A stretch of DNA of 64,000 bases from CAYXZQ01 sp963717515 (GTDB lineage Archaea > Nanobdellota > Nanobdellia > Woesearchaeales > DSVV01), in NCBI GenBank assembly GCA_963717515.1, contig OY970338.1, forward strand, positions 1,240,001 to 1,304,000, in the 5' to 3' direction. Of the stretch, positions 34,018 through 43,703 are shown one piece after another; position 1 is the first letter of the stretch; the number at the start of each line of letters is the position of its first letter. Made by a program: the position numbers and the translations under genes. Under the pieces are notes generated by a model, which was given only the letters and a program-made list of their open reading frames with translations, ran no database searches and was not told the DNA's origin.

Positions 34018-34641
34018 ATGGGACAAATAAATAATGTTGATAGATTTGAAAAAGCATATAGAACAGGGAATATACCATGGTCCCGAAAACAGGCATCAAA
34101 ATATCTAGTAGCACTTATTAAAGAAATACCAATTTTTCCATGTAGAACCATTGATGTGGGCTGTGGTGAAGGTTATTCCTCAATATATCTGGCAAAACAG
34201 GGATTTGATGTAGTAGGTATTGATTTTTCAGACTCTGCAATCAATCAGGCGATAAATAATGCAGGAAATATATCTAATGTTAAATTCAAATTAATTGATT
34301 GTCGTAATCTACCAGAAATGGATGAAAACTTTGATTTTGTTTTTGAAAATGCCCTGTTCCACCATATTCCCACGACCCACCGGATGAAATACCTCAAAGG
34401 TGTAAATAAAATTTTGAATCAAGATGGACTATATGTGTCAATATCTTTTGACAACAGAGAAGATTTTATTGATAGGATTAATAAGAGATTTTTTGACAGT
34501 TCATATGGCTTGCGTCATTATCTGACAAACAGAGAGGATTTATATCCGCTCTTTTCACGATATTTCAATATGATTGAATCAAAAAAAATATCCTTGGAAG
34601 GCAGATCTGGTAACATATTTATTATGAGGAAAAATAATTAG
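34018..34641 (+). CDS. class I SAM-dependent methyltransferase
   Basis: 207 residues. The Rossmann-type SAM site is clear: IDVGCGEGYSSIYLAKQGFD, then VVGIDFSDSAINQA, FKLIDCRNLPEMDENFDFVF and FHHIPTTHRMKYLKGVNKIL. The substrate is unknown. It follows an rSAM gene on the same strand and ends on the base before the convergent B12-rSAM gene. Confidence 0.88.
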   Translation: MGQINNVDRFEKAYRTGNIPWSRKQASKYLVALIKEIPIFPCRTIDVGCGEGYSSIYLAKQGFDVVGIDFSDSAINQAINNAGNISNVKFKLIDCRNLPEMDENFDFVFENALFHHIPTTHRMKYLKGVNKILNQDGLYVSISFDNREDFIDRINKRFFDSSYGLRHYLTNREDLYPLFSRYFNMIESKKISLEGRSGNIFIMRKNN

Positions 34642-36177
34642 TCAAAAGCTGCAATCAATTCCGGAGTTAAAATAAGTTGCATAGGATGTGTCATCTATAA
34701 TATTTGGATTAACGTACTTCCTTATTATTTTTCTGAGGAGATTTCGTGTCCTGTTCTGTTGGATTCGTTTGAATTTCCAATGTAAGCCATTGATCTCATC
34801 AAATGCAAATTGTTTTCTTAAGTCCATATAATCTCTTGAGAAATCTGAAGCACTGCTGATACTGTTAAACAGTCCGCTAATCCTGAATCTAAGATTACTT
34901 ATCCCAAATCTTTCAGGATTTTTAGCCATCAAAGATTTATTTTCAAGGAAAAAAATCACTACATTTGCAAACTGAATATATTTTGAGTTTTTTCTTAGAA
35001 ATTCTATAGTCTTTTTTACATCTTCATGAGTCTCGTGGGGATAACCTGCAATTATTGAGACAACATTGATAATGCCTGCTTCATTTGAATTTTTCAGGAA
35101 AAGGGATGCATCTTCAACAGTGAATCGTTTATTGATGTTCTTTGTTATCTTATTACATCCACTCTCAATCCCATAACGAAGAAAGACACAACCTGACTTT
35201 TTCATCTTCACCAACAAATCCATATCTGTATTGTTCGTTCTTCCGAGCCCGCCCCAGAGGAGATTCAACTTTGCCTTTAATAAAGCATCACAGACTTCGA
35301 CAGAATGGCTATAGGTTGTGTTGAATGTAGAATCACAAAAATATATAAATTCTGTTTTGTATTTTTCTTTCATGATTGAGAGTTCTGATATGACTTTTGA
35401 TGTTTTTTTGGTTTGGAGTTGAGGTGAAAAAGTATGGTGTGTGCAGAAACTGCATCTGTTATCGCATCCTTTTTTTATCTGATAGGGCAGTACAAGTTTT
35501 TTTTCATCCTTGATTTTGATTTCATAAAGTTTCAGTGGAAGTCCGCAAAAATCTGGAATCGGAACCTCATTAATATCTAATCTTGTCTCAGGATTGTTTA
35601 TGATTCTGCTATCTTCCCGAAATACAAGACCGGGAATATCTTTTCTATTATGCTTATCCTCTTCAATATGCTCTATCAGCCTAAGAAACGGCAACTCACC
35701 GTCTCCTACAATCATATAATCGATGTATTCAAATTTTTCAAGAAATAGATATCCATATAAAGTGATGAGCGTTCCGCCAAAAATAATCTTTGCTCCAGTG
35801 TTTTCCTTGATTTTTTTTGCCAATGGTAACGAGAATAAAAGCTGGAAGATGCTATGGACAGAAAAGCCGATTATGTCATATTCATCATATCTAGAAAGTG
35901 AATATATCTCTTCAAATAGATGATCCAGTTCAGAGTCTTCCTTATCAAACATAAGATAATTGATGTATCGTGGATAATCTCTTATCATGTCCAAATTGAG
36001 TTTTTTCTGGTTCTTTTTCCTATTCCTTATTTTCACAAGCAGGTCCTCCTGATCGACATGGTATCCCTTGCCTCTGATATATGAAGCTAGAGTAGCCATT
36101 CCCAGGGATGGCATGCCCATCCTGAAGATATCAAATATTGGTGCAAATACGAGCTTAATTTTTGTTTTTTTACTCAT
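34642..36177 (-). CDS. B12-binding radical SAM protein
   Basis: 511 residues. The first 200 form a cobalamin-binding-like Rossmann domain (PSLGMATLASYIRGKGYHVD, IIFGGTLITLYGYLF, YMIVGDGELPFLRLIEHIEE). The rSAM core has KKGCDNRCSFCTHH near residue 240, and IIAGYPHETHEDVKKTIEF later. The end carries QFAFDEINGLHWKFKRIQQN, a signature shared with the genes at 15894-17891 and 47187-48620. It overlaps the preceding minus-strand gene by 8 nt. Confidence 0.87.
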   Translation of the reverse strand: MSKKTKIKLVFAPIFDIFRMGMPSLGMATLASYIRGKGYHVDQEDLLVKIRNRKKNQKKLNLDMIRDYPRYINYLMFDKEDSELDHLFEEIYSLSRYDEYDIIGFSVHSIFQLLFSLPLAKKIKENTGAKIIFGGTLITLYGYLFLEKFEYIDYMIVGDGELPFLRLIEHIEEDKHNRKDIPGLVFREDSRIINNPETRLDINEVPIPDFCGLPLKLYEIKIKDEKKLVLPYQIKKGCDNRCSFCTHHTFSPQLQTKKTSKVISELSIMKEKYKTEFIYFCDSTFNTTYSHSVEVCDALLKAKLNLLWGGLGRTNNTDMDLLVKMKKSGCVFLRYGIESGCNKITKNINKRFTVEDASLFLKNSNEAGIINVVSIIAGYPHETHEDVKKTIEFLRKNSKYIQFANVVIFFLENKSLMAKNPERFGISNLRFRISGLFNSISSASDFSRDYMDLRKQFAFDEINGLHWKFKRIQQNRTRNLLRKIIRKYVNPNIIDDTSYATYFNSGIDCSF

Positions 36178-37603
36178 CTTCTCTCAGAGCTTGGTAAAAT
36201 CGGACAATTTTTCTGTGTACTTCATTTTCAGAAGATTTTATGGATGATACCCCAAAGGGATGTTCAATCTCAGTACCAATAGCATCAAATCTGAAGGGAT
36301 AAGGTATATTCTTATTAAAACTAGTTTTTGATAACTCCAGGAAATCAAAAAAGTTTCGTCGATAAAGTTTCATATCATATCTCCCTGGATTCATGTAGAT
36401 ATCAGAACCCGGTTCTGCTGACAAAGGGACACATGATATGTTCCTGCTTATGTTCTTTTGGAAAACAGAAGTGTTTCTTTTCAACAGATTCAGACAATAG
36501 TCAGTGTTATAGTCAAATATCTTTTCGTCTTCCCATGGAAGGCCTGCAATGAGATACAGATGGAAAAACTGCTTGTTAATTTCCAAAGTCTTTATCATTT
36601 TTTCAAGTTGAAAATTTGAAAAAAATGGTCTTGTAATATCTTTTGAGGACAAAGACTTCCTGAAAGCTTCATTGCATGTCTCAACGCTTAGAGACAGCGT
36701 TGAACTTGAAAATGAATTCTTGAAGGCTGAAAGCAGTTCTTTTTGCGGCAATGTCCAGGCATAGAACTTTGATTTTAGTTCTGGCATATTAATTTTTTCA
36801 AATAATTTGATATAAAATTTCTTATCATTTTGAAATGGATCAAAATCAAATATTATATTATCATTATATCTTGATAATATATTGATATCTTTAATCACTG
36901 AAGGTATATCACGGAAGATTGGTTTTTCTCTGCCTGATAACCTCTTCTGGTTTCTATTACAACCACTACAATAAAAACAGTTATAGCAACACCCTTTTCC
37001 TGTCCAAATGAATTCTCCAGCCCAATGTCCTGTCTTCTTAAGCACTAACGTATCCTTTTCTAGTATCTGATCAATTTCATCTGTTAGACATAAACCTTTA
37101 ATATCATCTTTTGTTTGGATATATCTCCTGGCAGTTCTGATGATCCTTTCTTGTTTCTTATAAGTCGTGTTAATCAATTTTCTTTCTCTAATCAACTTCA
37201 ATAAAGGTTTTTCAGCATCACCTCTTATTATATAATCTATTTTGCTGTTTCTGATTATTTCTTTATCAAAATATCCTGCGGTCTGACCTCCGGCAATGAT
37301 TTTGATATCCTCTTCGATATTTTTTACTGTCTCTGCGATTTTAATAGACACATATAAATCAAAATACCATCTAATTCCAATAATCACAAATTTTGGTTGG
37401 TATTCATATATTTTTTTTTCGATTATTTTTATGAAGTGTTCTCTCTCAGAACCAAGATCAATTACTTTTGAAGATATTCCATTTTGTTTCAGATATGAGG
37501 CAAGATATAATAAGGTCATGTTAAAGAAATGAGTAGATTTCTGTCTGATATTGAATAGATATTGTTTCTGCATCGAGACTGGATTAATAAATAATGCTTC
37601 CAT
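36170..37603 (-). CDS. B12-binding-type radical SAM protein
   Basis: 477 residues. The N-terminal 150 have a Rossmann-like layout (MTLLYLASYLKQNGISSKVI, IKIIAGGQTAGYFDKEII, IDYIIRGDAEKPLLKLI). The rSAM cluster motif is GCCYNCFYCSGC near 207-218. FHLYLIAGLPWEDEKIFDYN lies later, as in B12-rSAM proteins. It lacks the FDExxG signature at the end of its downstream neighbour and may act on another substrate. The gene is AT-rich and forms a two-gene unit with 34642-36177. Confidence 0.83.
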   Translation of the reverse strand: MEALFINPVSMQKQYLFNIRQKSTHFFNMTLLYLASYLKQNGISSKVIDLGSEREHFIKIIEKKIYEYQPKFVIIGIRWYFDLYVSIKIAETVKNIEEDIKIIAGGQTAGYFDKEIIRNSKIDYIIRGDAEKPLLKLIRERKLINTTYKKQERIIRTARRYIQTKDDIKGLCLTDEIDQILEKDTLVLKKTGHWAGEFIWTGKGCCYNCFYCSGCNRNQKRLSGREKPIFRDIPSVIKDINILSRYNDNIIFDFDPFQNDKKFYIKLFEKINMPELKSKFYAWTLPQKELLSAFKNSFSSSTLSLSVETCNEAFRKSLSSKDITRPFFSNFQLEKMIKTLEINKQFFHLYLIAGLPWEDEKIFDYNTDYCLNLLKRNTSVFQKNISRNISCVPLSAEPGSDIYMNPGRYDMKLYRRNFFDFLELSKTSFNKNIPYPFRFDAIGTEIEHPFGVSSIKSSENEVHRKIVRFYQALREDE

Positions 37604-37770
37604 TTTCAGGTCTGAAACAGGATATGCTCCTTGAGCGACCGAATAAAAAGGAGTATTTAAATCTTCTTAAGAAACATCATATTCAAATATGATACTTCAG
37701 AAATTAATAAAAGTTGTAATGTTATCTATTTTAACAAAAAATATTAATAATATTGATTTTTATGTTTCTT

Positions 37771-38718
37771 ATGGATTTTTTTGATGTACTCGAGAGAAGG
37801 CATAGTACAAGGTCATTTCAAAAAGTTAATATTCCTGATAAAGATGTGAAAAGAATAAAGGAATCTATCCTTCACTCTCCAAGCGGTGCCAACATCCAAC
37901 CATACCACTTCATCTTTATTGATGATGATAGGCTCATTAGTAAAATAGGGGAAGTCGATTATTATCAAAGTTCAATCAAGAATCTCGACAAGGCATCAGT
38001 GTTAGTCGCTGCCCTCTCAGATGAAAAGTTGAGTCCAAATTATTCTGAAGTGGACACTGCCATAGCATTGACCTACATAGATTTGACAGCCACAAATTTA
38101 GGGTATGATACATGCTGGTTTGGATGTTATGGATCTATTGAAATCAAGAGATTGCTTGGAATCCCAAAAAAACTAAAACTAATATGTATCCTTGCTATTG
38201 GAAAAGAAAAGGATAAAAAAACCAGATCAATAAAATTCCCTCTAAAGAAGCTAATCAGCTCAAACAACTACAAAAATGTCAGTCCTGATGCGAAAACCTA
38301 TTATATCAAAATCGGCAATAAATGTAATAATAATTGTCCAGATTGTAACCGAAAAATTAACCAGGAAAAGGATACTAATGAAATAATATCTGAGATATTG
38401 TCTGCAAAACAAAATGGATTTGATGCAGTAGTATTTCCTTGCAATCTTGACTCAAGAAAAGATTATTTATATATCTTTAAGAAAATCAATACCAATATCC
38501 GGATAGTGTTGGAAACAAATGGAAGAGTATTTTCTTCCAATAAAGTATTAAATCAACTAAATACTTACGTAGATGAAATCCAGCTAATGAAATTAGGAAA
38601 AAATGAAGGTGCTTACGATATTTTTACAGGAACTGAAAATACTTTTAATCAATATATCAAAGGAATTAAGAATCTAAAGAAGCATAATACTAATGTCTTT
38701 TTCTTTAAAATATCTTGA
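37771..38718 (+). CDS. nitroreductase fused to partial radical SAM domain
   Basis: 315 residues from the ATG at 37771 (37762 is possible). Residues 1-165 are a nitroreductase-type FMN domain: RRHSTRSFQKVNIPDKDVKR, HSPSGANIQPYHFIFI, DTAIALTYIDLTATNLGYDT and the ILAIGKE strand. From about residue 180 a radical SAM-like half follows: IKIGNKCNNNCPDCNRKIN with an intact CxxxCxxC, LETNGRVFSSNKVLNQL and TFNQYIKGIKNLKK. The GGEP motif and the whole second half of the barrel are missing, so the rSAM part is truncated. The gene is AT-rich. Confidence 0.78.
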   Translation: MDFFDVLERRHSTRSFQKVNIPDKDVKRIKESILHSPSGANIQPYHFIFIDDDRLISKIGEVDYYQSSIKNLDKASVLVAALSDEKLSPNYSEVDTAIALTYIDLTATNLGYDTCWFGCYGSIEIKRLLGIPKKLKLICILAIGKEKDKKTRSIKFPLKKLISSNNYKNVSPDAKTYYIKIGNKCNNNCPDCNRKINQEKDTNEIISEILSAKQNGFDAVVFPCNLDSRKDYLYIFKKINTNIRIVLETNGRVFSSNKVLNQLNTYVDEIQLMKLGKNEGAYDIFTGTENTFNQYIKGIKNLKKHNTNVFFFKIS

Positions 38719-38728
38719 TCAAATTCAA

Positions 38729-40174
38729 TTATACCACTGAAATTACTTTTTGGTACCACTCTTTTGCAGTCGAATCTTCAGGATTGAGTTCTAGGGCTTT
38801 TAAAAACTGAGTCTTAGCCATATCAAATTTTCCCTGTTCATAATAAAGCTCTCCAAGACCTAAATATCCTTTTATGAAATCTGGATTTAATTGTATTGAT
38901 TTATTAAATCCTTCTTCTGCTAGGTCATAATTGCCCAATCCTAATTGGCAGGCTGCCATAGCATGTACATATTTCGGATTTAAGGGTTCTTTTAAATTAG
39001 CCTTTTTGAACTCTTCCAGTGCAAGCTCATATTTTTTCTCTGAAAAATAAATATACCCAAGCCCCGAGATGCCGGAGATATCATTTGGATTTATTTCCAA
39101 AGTTTTTTCTATGCTTGTTCTTGCCATATCCAATTCACCCGTCTTAATATAACTCCATGCTAATTTTCCATGAGCTATTGAGTTTCCTGGATAGAGTTCA
39201 ATCGCTTTTTTTAGCAATTCAATAGCATCTGAAAAATTATTTTTTTCATAACTATTCTGCCCTTTGATTGTAAATTCGTTTGATTTCAATATGTTAATCT
39301 TTTTTTGGCTCAAACCAAGTTCTATTGCTTTATCAAGGTTAATCTGGCCGTTATTGAAGTCATCCATGAGGAAATAAGTGTTTGCTAAATCACTATATAT
39401 AAGAGGATTTGAAGGTTCAATCTCTTTAGCTTTATTTAAATATTCAAGAGATTTATTATATTTATTGTCACTCCAGTAAATTCTACTGATGCCACGATAT
39501 GAATAAATTAAGTTTGAATCTAAATTCAGTGCTCTTTCAAAATCCTTTTTTGCTTGATTAAGCATCTCTTCAGATGAATCACGTTCTCCAAGCTTGTATA
39601 GTGTCCAGGCACGACCATTGAAAGCAAGAGCATACATCTGATCCAGTTCTATTGCTTTATTAAAACTATCCTTTGCTTCATTAATAAGTTCAAAAGCTTC
39701 TTGATCATTATTAGTTGAGTAAAGAATTGTATCTCCTTGATCATATAGTGTCCAGCCTAATCCTACATAGGCCTTCGGATTATTTGGGTCTTTTTCAATT
39801 AATTTTTGGAAATATGATGCTACCTGATCAAATTCCTCCTTGTTATAGGAGTTCCTGTCAATTTTAAGATACATATTCCAACCCTCATCAAAATTAGAGT
39901 CATAGTTTGGAATAAAAAAATAATAAAATATACTTATCATCAATATCGCCAATACTAATATTGCAACTAAAACATACTTATAATCTGATTTACGATTTTT
40001 GGAAGATATAATAATGTTGGAATTTATATTTTTTTCTGACTCTTTTACTTTTCTATAAATCTCATGTACAATTTTTTTATCATGACCTGCATTAATTAAA
40101 GCTTCCTTAATCTCTTTTTCAGAAAATCCCTTTTCCAGTTCCTTTTTGATATAATCTAACAATTCCTTTTCCAT
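38729..40174 (-). CDS. membrane-anchored TPR protein
   Basis: 481 residues. An N-terminal soluble helical segment (EKGFSEKEIKEALINAGHD) is followed by one transmembrane helix near residue 67 (YVLVAILVLAILMISIFYYF) and then about nine TPR units, for example NPKAYVGLGWTLYDQGD, NSIAHGKLAWSYIKTGEL and PDFIKGYLGLGELYYEQGKF. It probably scaffolds protein-protein contacts at the membrane. A GTTTATAAATT box about 20-30 nt upstream supports the start. The gene is AT-rich. Confidence 0.86.
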   Translation of the reverse strand: MEKELLDYIKKELEKGFSEKEIKEALINAGHDKKIVHEIYRKVKESEKNINSNIIISSKNRKSDYKYVLVAILVLAILMISIFYYFFIPNYDSNFDEGWNMYLKIDRNSYNKEEFDQVASYFQKLIEKDPNNPKAYVGLGWTLYDQGDTILYSTNNDQEAFELINEAKDSFNKAIELDQMYALAFNGRAWTLYKLGERDSSEEMLNQAKKDFERALNLDSNLIYSYRGISRIYWSDNKYNKSLEYLNKAKEIEPSNPLIYSDLANTYFLMDDFNNGQINLDKAIELGLSQKKINILKSNEFTIKGQNSYEKNNFSDAIELLKKAIELYPGNSIAHGKLAWSYIKTGELDMARTSIEKTLEINPNDISGISGLGYIYFSEKKYELALEEFKKANLKEPLNPKYVHAMAACQLGLGNYDLAEEGFNKSIQLNPDFIKGYLGLGELYYEQGKFDMAKTQFLKALELNPEDSTAKEWYQKVISVV

Positions 40175-40218
40175 AAATCATATATTGGACATCATAATTT
40201 ATAAACTTGTGTTATTAT

Positions 40219-40368
40219 TTACAAGTAGTTTTTACAAATTGGGTCAACGCGACAATAATTGCTAAGTTCAAGGATGAAAGCTTTTTCATCTTCTTCGATT
40301 ATCCGGACGTTTACTTTCCAAAAGCATTTCGGGCATATGCTTTTAGTATGTCTTTTCAAAATATCCAT
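40219..40368 (-). CDS. 49-aa fragment with CPxC domain of an rSAM-type protein
   Basis: Starts at the ATG at 40368 and ends at the TAA at 40219. The sequence HTKSICPKCFWKVNVRIIEE, then DEKAFILELSNYCRVDPICK resembles the N-terminal TxSxCPxC zinc-type domain that precedes the barrel in archaeal MoaA-like or Tes-type rSAM proteins. Here no barrel follows. It lies directly after the decayed DUF512-type pseudogene and overlaps its last codons, so it is either a leftover fragment or a tiny stand-alone domain. Confidence 0.42.
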   Translation of the reverse strand: MDILKRHTKSICPKCFWKVNVRIIEEDEKAFILELSNYCRVDPICKNYL

Positions 40369-40369
40369 T

Positions 40370-41797
40370 TTATACAAGTTCTATTTCAATATCAAGTTCT
40401 TCCATAACCACATATATTGAATCTTTAATCAAATCCCTTCCAGCAAGTCAAATGAATCCCGGTTGATTAATACCAAATCAGGTTTAAAATTGTTATCAAT
40501 GAATTTCTTGAGATATTTCTTATAATATTTATACATAAGGAGTCCACCACATCTGACACTGCCACTGTAAAAATCATTGTAAACTGTTTGATAGTAGAAT
40601 GATTTTTTACTTAAAACTCCACTCCATTCTTTAGCTTTTTCAAAGGCAGCTTTAACAACCTTCTCTTCAGCATTAGATGGCATGATAAGAATCTTATCAT
40701 ATTTTTTTCAAATCCTCTCGATTTTATTTACATCAAAATATATGTCGTTATTTATAAAATATTTAGGATAAGCATTTTTATTTAAAGCCCTGGAATAAAT
40801 ATGCAACTCTTTCTCTTCATTTGTCCTTGATTTTATCTTCACATTCAACAACCTTTTTTCTGTGGAAAACAGGTTAAAGGCATGGTTTCGGCAAAATACT
40901 TTCTGGCAGTCAACTGAGATGACCTCATCACTTGGATTAATTCCTACATCCTCATAACCCATCATTTCAGGTTTAACATTCTCAAATCCATAAGGTAGAA
41001 TATGTAGGTTCATTCTTATTTCATTTTGTAATCTGGTCATTAAATTCTTAAAGTCTTCTTCATCACAATAAAGAAGTCTCTGCTGGGCTTTTGTTGTGAA
41101 ATTAGTATATGTCGGAAGATGCACTCTTAGACTTTTCACCCCATATGAGTCAAGGTCCCTTATCGTTTTTTCAACACCACTCCACCCGACTAATTCTGGT
41201 ATTGCTACCATACTGCCCATACATTCAATATTATAATTTTTTACTACTTTTAGGATATTTATCGATATTTCTCCAAACTGCTGTATAGATCCATGCATTA
41301 TTATCCAATCTTCATGGTTCGTACTGTTTATTGAATGGACAACAATAATCCCACCTAAGTCTTCAAGTTTCTGTAAGTTTTCCTATGTTAAATATGCTCC
41401 GTTAGTCATAAATTTTATCTTATATCCTAAAAGAGGGCTGTTCTTAAATGGGAATCTCTTCCGAATATGACTCAATATTTCCCAAATCCTTGGGTGGCAA
41501 AAGGGTTCACCATCTGTAAGCCTTGAAATTGAAGTGTTGATGTTTATCATTTAATTTGGCTTGAAAAGATTTATTTGGGCAATAATATCGCTGAATCTTC
41601 TATGGACAGTATTATAATTAAAAGGATTGTGCTTTTTAGAACAGAATATGCAATTTATATTGCATTTTGTTGTTACGACAAGTAAATTTCGTTCCCTTAG
41701 TATATCCATTAGTATTTCTTCATCAACACTTTCATTGAAAGATATTTTTTTCTTCCATTTTTTTAATCTGTTTTTAATCTTGGTAAATCTTTTTCTC
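40370..41797 (-). pseudogene. decayed radical SAM protein of DUF512 type
   Basis: One minus-strand frame reads as an rSAM protein but is broken by TAA at 41551-41553, TAG at 41383-41385 and TGA at 40708-40710, plus a frame change near the GGG at about 40434. The pieces contain TTKCNINCIFCSKKHN, RLTDGEPFCHPRIWEI, KFMTNGAYLT, LPTYTNFTTKAQQRLLYCDE and a C-terminal GSVRCGGLLMYKYYKKYL, then PDLVLINRDSFDLLEGRDLI, which resembles the DUF512 domain. Three different stop types plus a frameshift indicate decay, not recoding. No convincing start codon is seen upstream of 41709. Confidence 0.75.
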
Positions 41798-42085
41798 TTT
41801 TATAAAATATCTCAATTTAAGAATTTTAATAGTTCAATCATTCTGTCTGAATATGAGTATTAAATGTTCATAAAGTATAGAAGCCAATTGATTTTTTCAT
41901 ACTTGCTATTATTCAGCATTTACTTGAGAACCAATCTAAAATGATCAGTAATTATGGCACTTTTTGCAGAAACCAGAAAAGGGTGTGAAGATATTTCCGA
42001 ATAATGTTGGACAACTAGTATTGCTTCGGAAATAATATCTTTATAGAATATATTTAAATAAACAATAATTTTACTCATACAGAAC
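41798..42085. other. AT-rich intergenic spacer
   Basis: No open frame or structured RNA could be supported here. The right end has a TATA-like ATATTTAAATAA box (about 42050-42061), 25-30 nt before the ATG at 42086, which is probably the promoter of the phosphoribosyltransferase/propeller gene. The left part is next to the dead rSAM gene and may hold its ruined N-terminus. Confidence 0.5.
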
Positions 42086-43651
42086 ATGGAAGGAGAAGAA
42101 TTAAAACGAATTCTAATTGACTCAGCAATAAAATTTAACCAGGGAGTTCAACCGAACGGCAAACCCTGTTCATGGATTGCAGACTGCAGGGAAGTCCTGC
42201 TTATTCCGAGAGGAGCATATCTAATATCAAAACTTATTTATGAAAAGCTCAGGAAATTCAAAAGCAGGCAGGTAGGAGGCCTGACTCTTGCTGCAAACCC
42301 TATTGTGTCGTATCTTGTTTTGCTCGCTTATCAGGATAAGAGACCTGTCAGCGGATTTATCATAAGAAAAGAGCCAAAGTATAACGGGCTTCAGAAACTG
42401 ATTGAAGGTGATTTCAAGCCAGGTGAACCAGTTGTTCTTGTTGATGACCTGATAAACTCAGGCGGTTCTATATTCAGGGCAATTGAAGCAGTTGAGGAAC
42501 AGGGATGTAAAGTGGAAGGAGTGTTATCAATACTAAATTTCGGGAACCAAGGAGAGAAGAAGCTCAAAGAAAAAGGATATCGATTTGAATACTTGTTCAC
42601 TCTTGAGGATTTGGGGGTAAGGAATAAACCCGAAAACATAATCATGCCGAAAATTCTCTGGGAAATTAAAGACATTAATATGTGGGAGGGTACAATTCCA
42701 AGATCATCTCCTGTCCAGTTCAAAAAATCGATTTTATTTGGTACAAATGAAGGAAAATTTTTTTCGCTTCAAATGAATTCAGGGAAGATTAACTGGGAAA
42801 GACAATTTGATATAAGTGTTCCGAAAGGCATATTATCCTCACCAGCTATAAAAGAAAATAATGTCTATTTCGGTGCATATGACGGATTCCTGTATTGCCT
42901 GGATGCAAAGACAGGAAAGACAGTCTGGAAAAAACAGCGTGGTGACTGGATAGGTTCCTCACCCTATATCTCAGGTGGTGAATTATTCATCGGAGTTGAG
43001 TATGGAAAAAAAGGAGGGGTGCTGATTGCCTGTTCTGTAAAAGATGGGAAACTGTTATGGTACCTTGAGACAGGGCATTATATCCATTCTACTCCTGCAG
43101 TGGACTCAAAAAGAAATGTAGTTATTGTCGGTTGCAATGACGGATTTGTATATGCTGCTGATTCAAAGACAGGGAAACTAATATGGAAATATGAAACAGG
43201 AAAGGAGACGCGGGCTGGGTTTGCAATCGATGAAAAAACTGGGAAAGTTTATTTTGGGAGCGAAGACGGGAACATGTACTGCTTTGAAATCAGTAACGGG
43301 AATCTTATATGGAAGAGGAGAGTGGGTTTCGCAGTCTATAATACACCTGAGATTGTGGACGATAATCTCGTGTTCAGCACAGTATCAAGGAGGATTTTCT
43401 GCCTTGACAAGGAAACAGGTTCAATCAGATGGTATTACAACACAGAAGGAAGGATATTCTCTTATACATATACTGTTGACAATAGAGTCTATTGCGGTTC
43501 AAATAACGGGTATCTGTATGTGATTGAACTCTCTACAGGCAAACTTCTTGGAATATATAAAGTCGGGAAGGAAATACTGACTAAACCTCTGATGGATGGA
43601 AATAAGGTTTATATAGGGTGCAAAGGACAATTTATTTCTATTATTATTTAA
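42086..43651 (+). CDS. phosphoribosyltransferase domain fused to PQQ-type beta-propeller
   Basis: 521 residues. Residues 1-190 form an orotate-type phosphoribosyltransferase domain: VGGLTLAANPIVSYLVLLAY, FIIRKEPKYNGLQKLIEGDF and the PRPP loop VVLVDDLINSGGSIF at 116-130. Residues 215-521 form a PQQ-like propeller of about seven blades, for example FLYCLDAKTGKTVWKKQRGD, FVYAADSKTGKLIWKYETG and YLYVIELSTGKLLGIYKVGK. No signal peptide separates the parts, so this is a cytoplasmic fusion of unknown role. It is less AT-rich than the genes before it. Confidence 0.82.
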   Translation: MEGEELKRILIDSAIKFNQGVQPNGKPCSWIADCREVLLIPRGAYLISKLIYEKLRKFKSRQVGGLTLAANPIVSYLVLLAYQDKRPVSGFIIRKEPKYNGLQKLIEGDFKPGEPVVLVDDLINSGGSIFRAIEAVEEQGCKVEGVLSILNFGNQGEKKLKEKGYRFEYLFTLEDLGVRNKPENIIMPKILWEIKDINMWEGTIPRSSPVQFKKSILFGTNEGKFFSLQMNSGKINWERQFDISVPKGILSSPAIKENNVYFGAYDGFLYCLDAKTGKTVWKKQRGDWIGSSPYISGGELFIGVEYGKKGGVLIACSVKDGKLLWYLETGHYIHSTPAVDSKRNVVIVGCNDGFVYAADSKTGKLIWKYETGKETRAGFAIDEKTGKVYFGSEDGNMYCFEISNGNLIWKRRVGFAVYNTPEIVDDNLVFSTVSRRIFCLDKETGSIRWYYNTEGRIFSYTYTVDNRVYCGSNNGYLYVIELSTGKLLGIYKVGKEILTKPLMDGNKVYIGCKGQFISIII

Positions 43652-43703
43652 AGTATGTAAATTTTAAGTAATATTTTTAAGCATTAGTTCATTCTCGTCT
43701 ATA

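Noticed and set aside
40708..41298. A stand-alone gene at 40708-41298
   Set aside because: Its start lies mid-frame of a larger decayed rSAM gene; frame and motifs continue on both sides of in-frame stops, so it is a piece of the pseudogene.
40370..41797. Stop-codon recoding (for example pyrrolysine or selenocysteine) in the rSAM frame
   Set aside because: Three different stop types and a frameshift occur in one gene, and no other gene in the window has in-frame stops.
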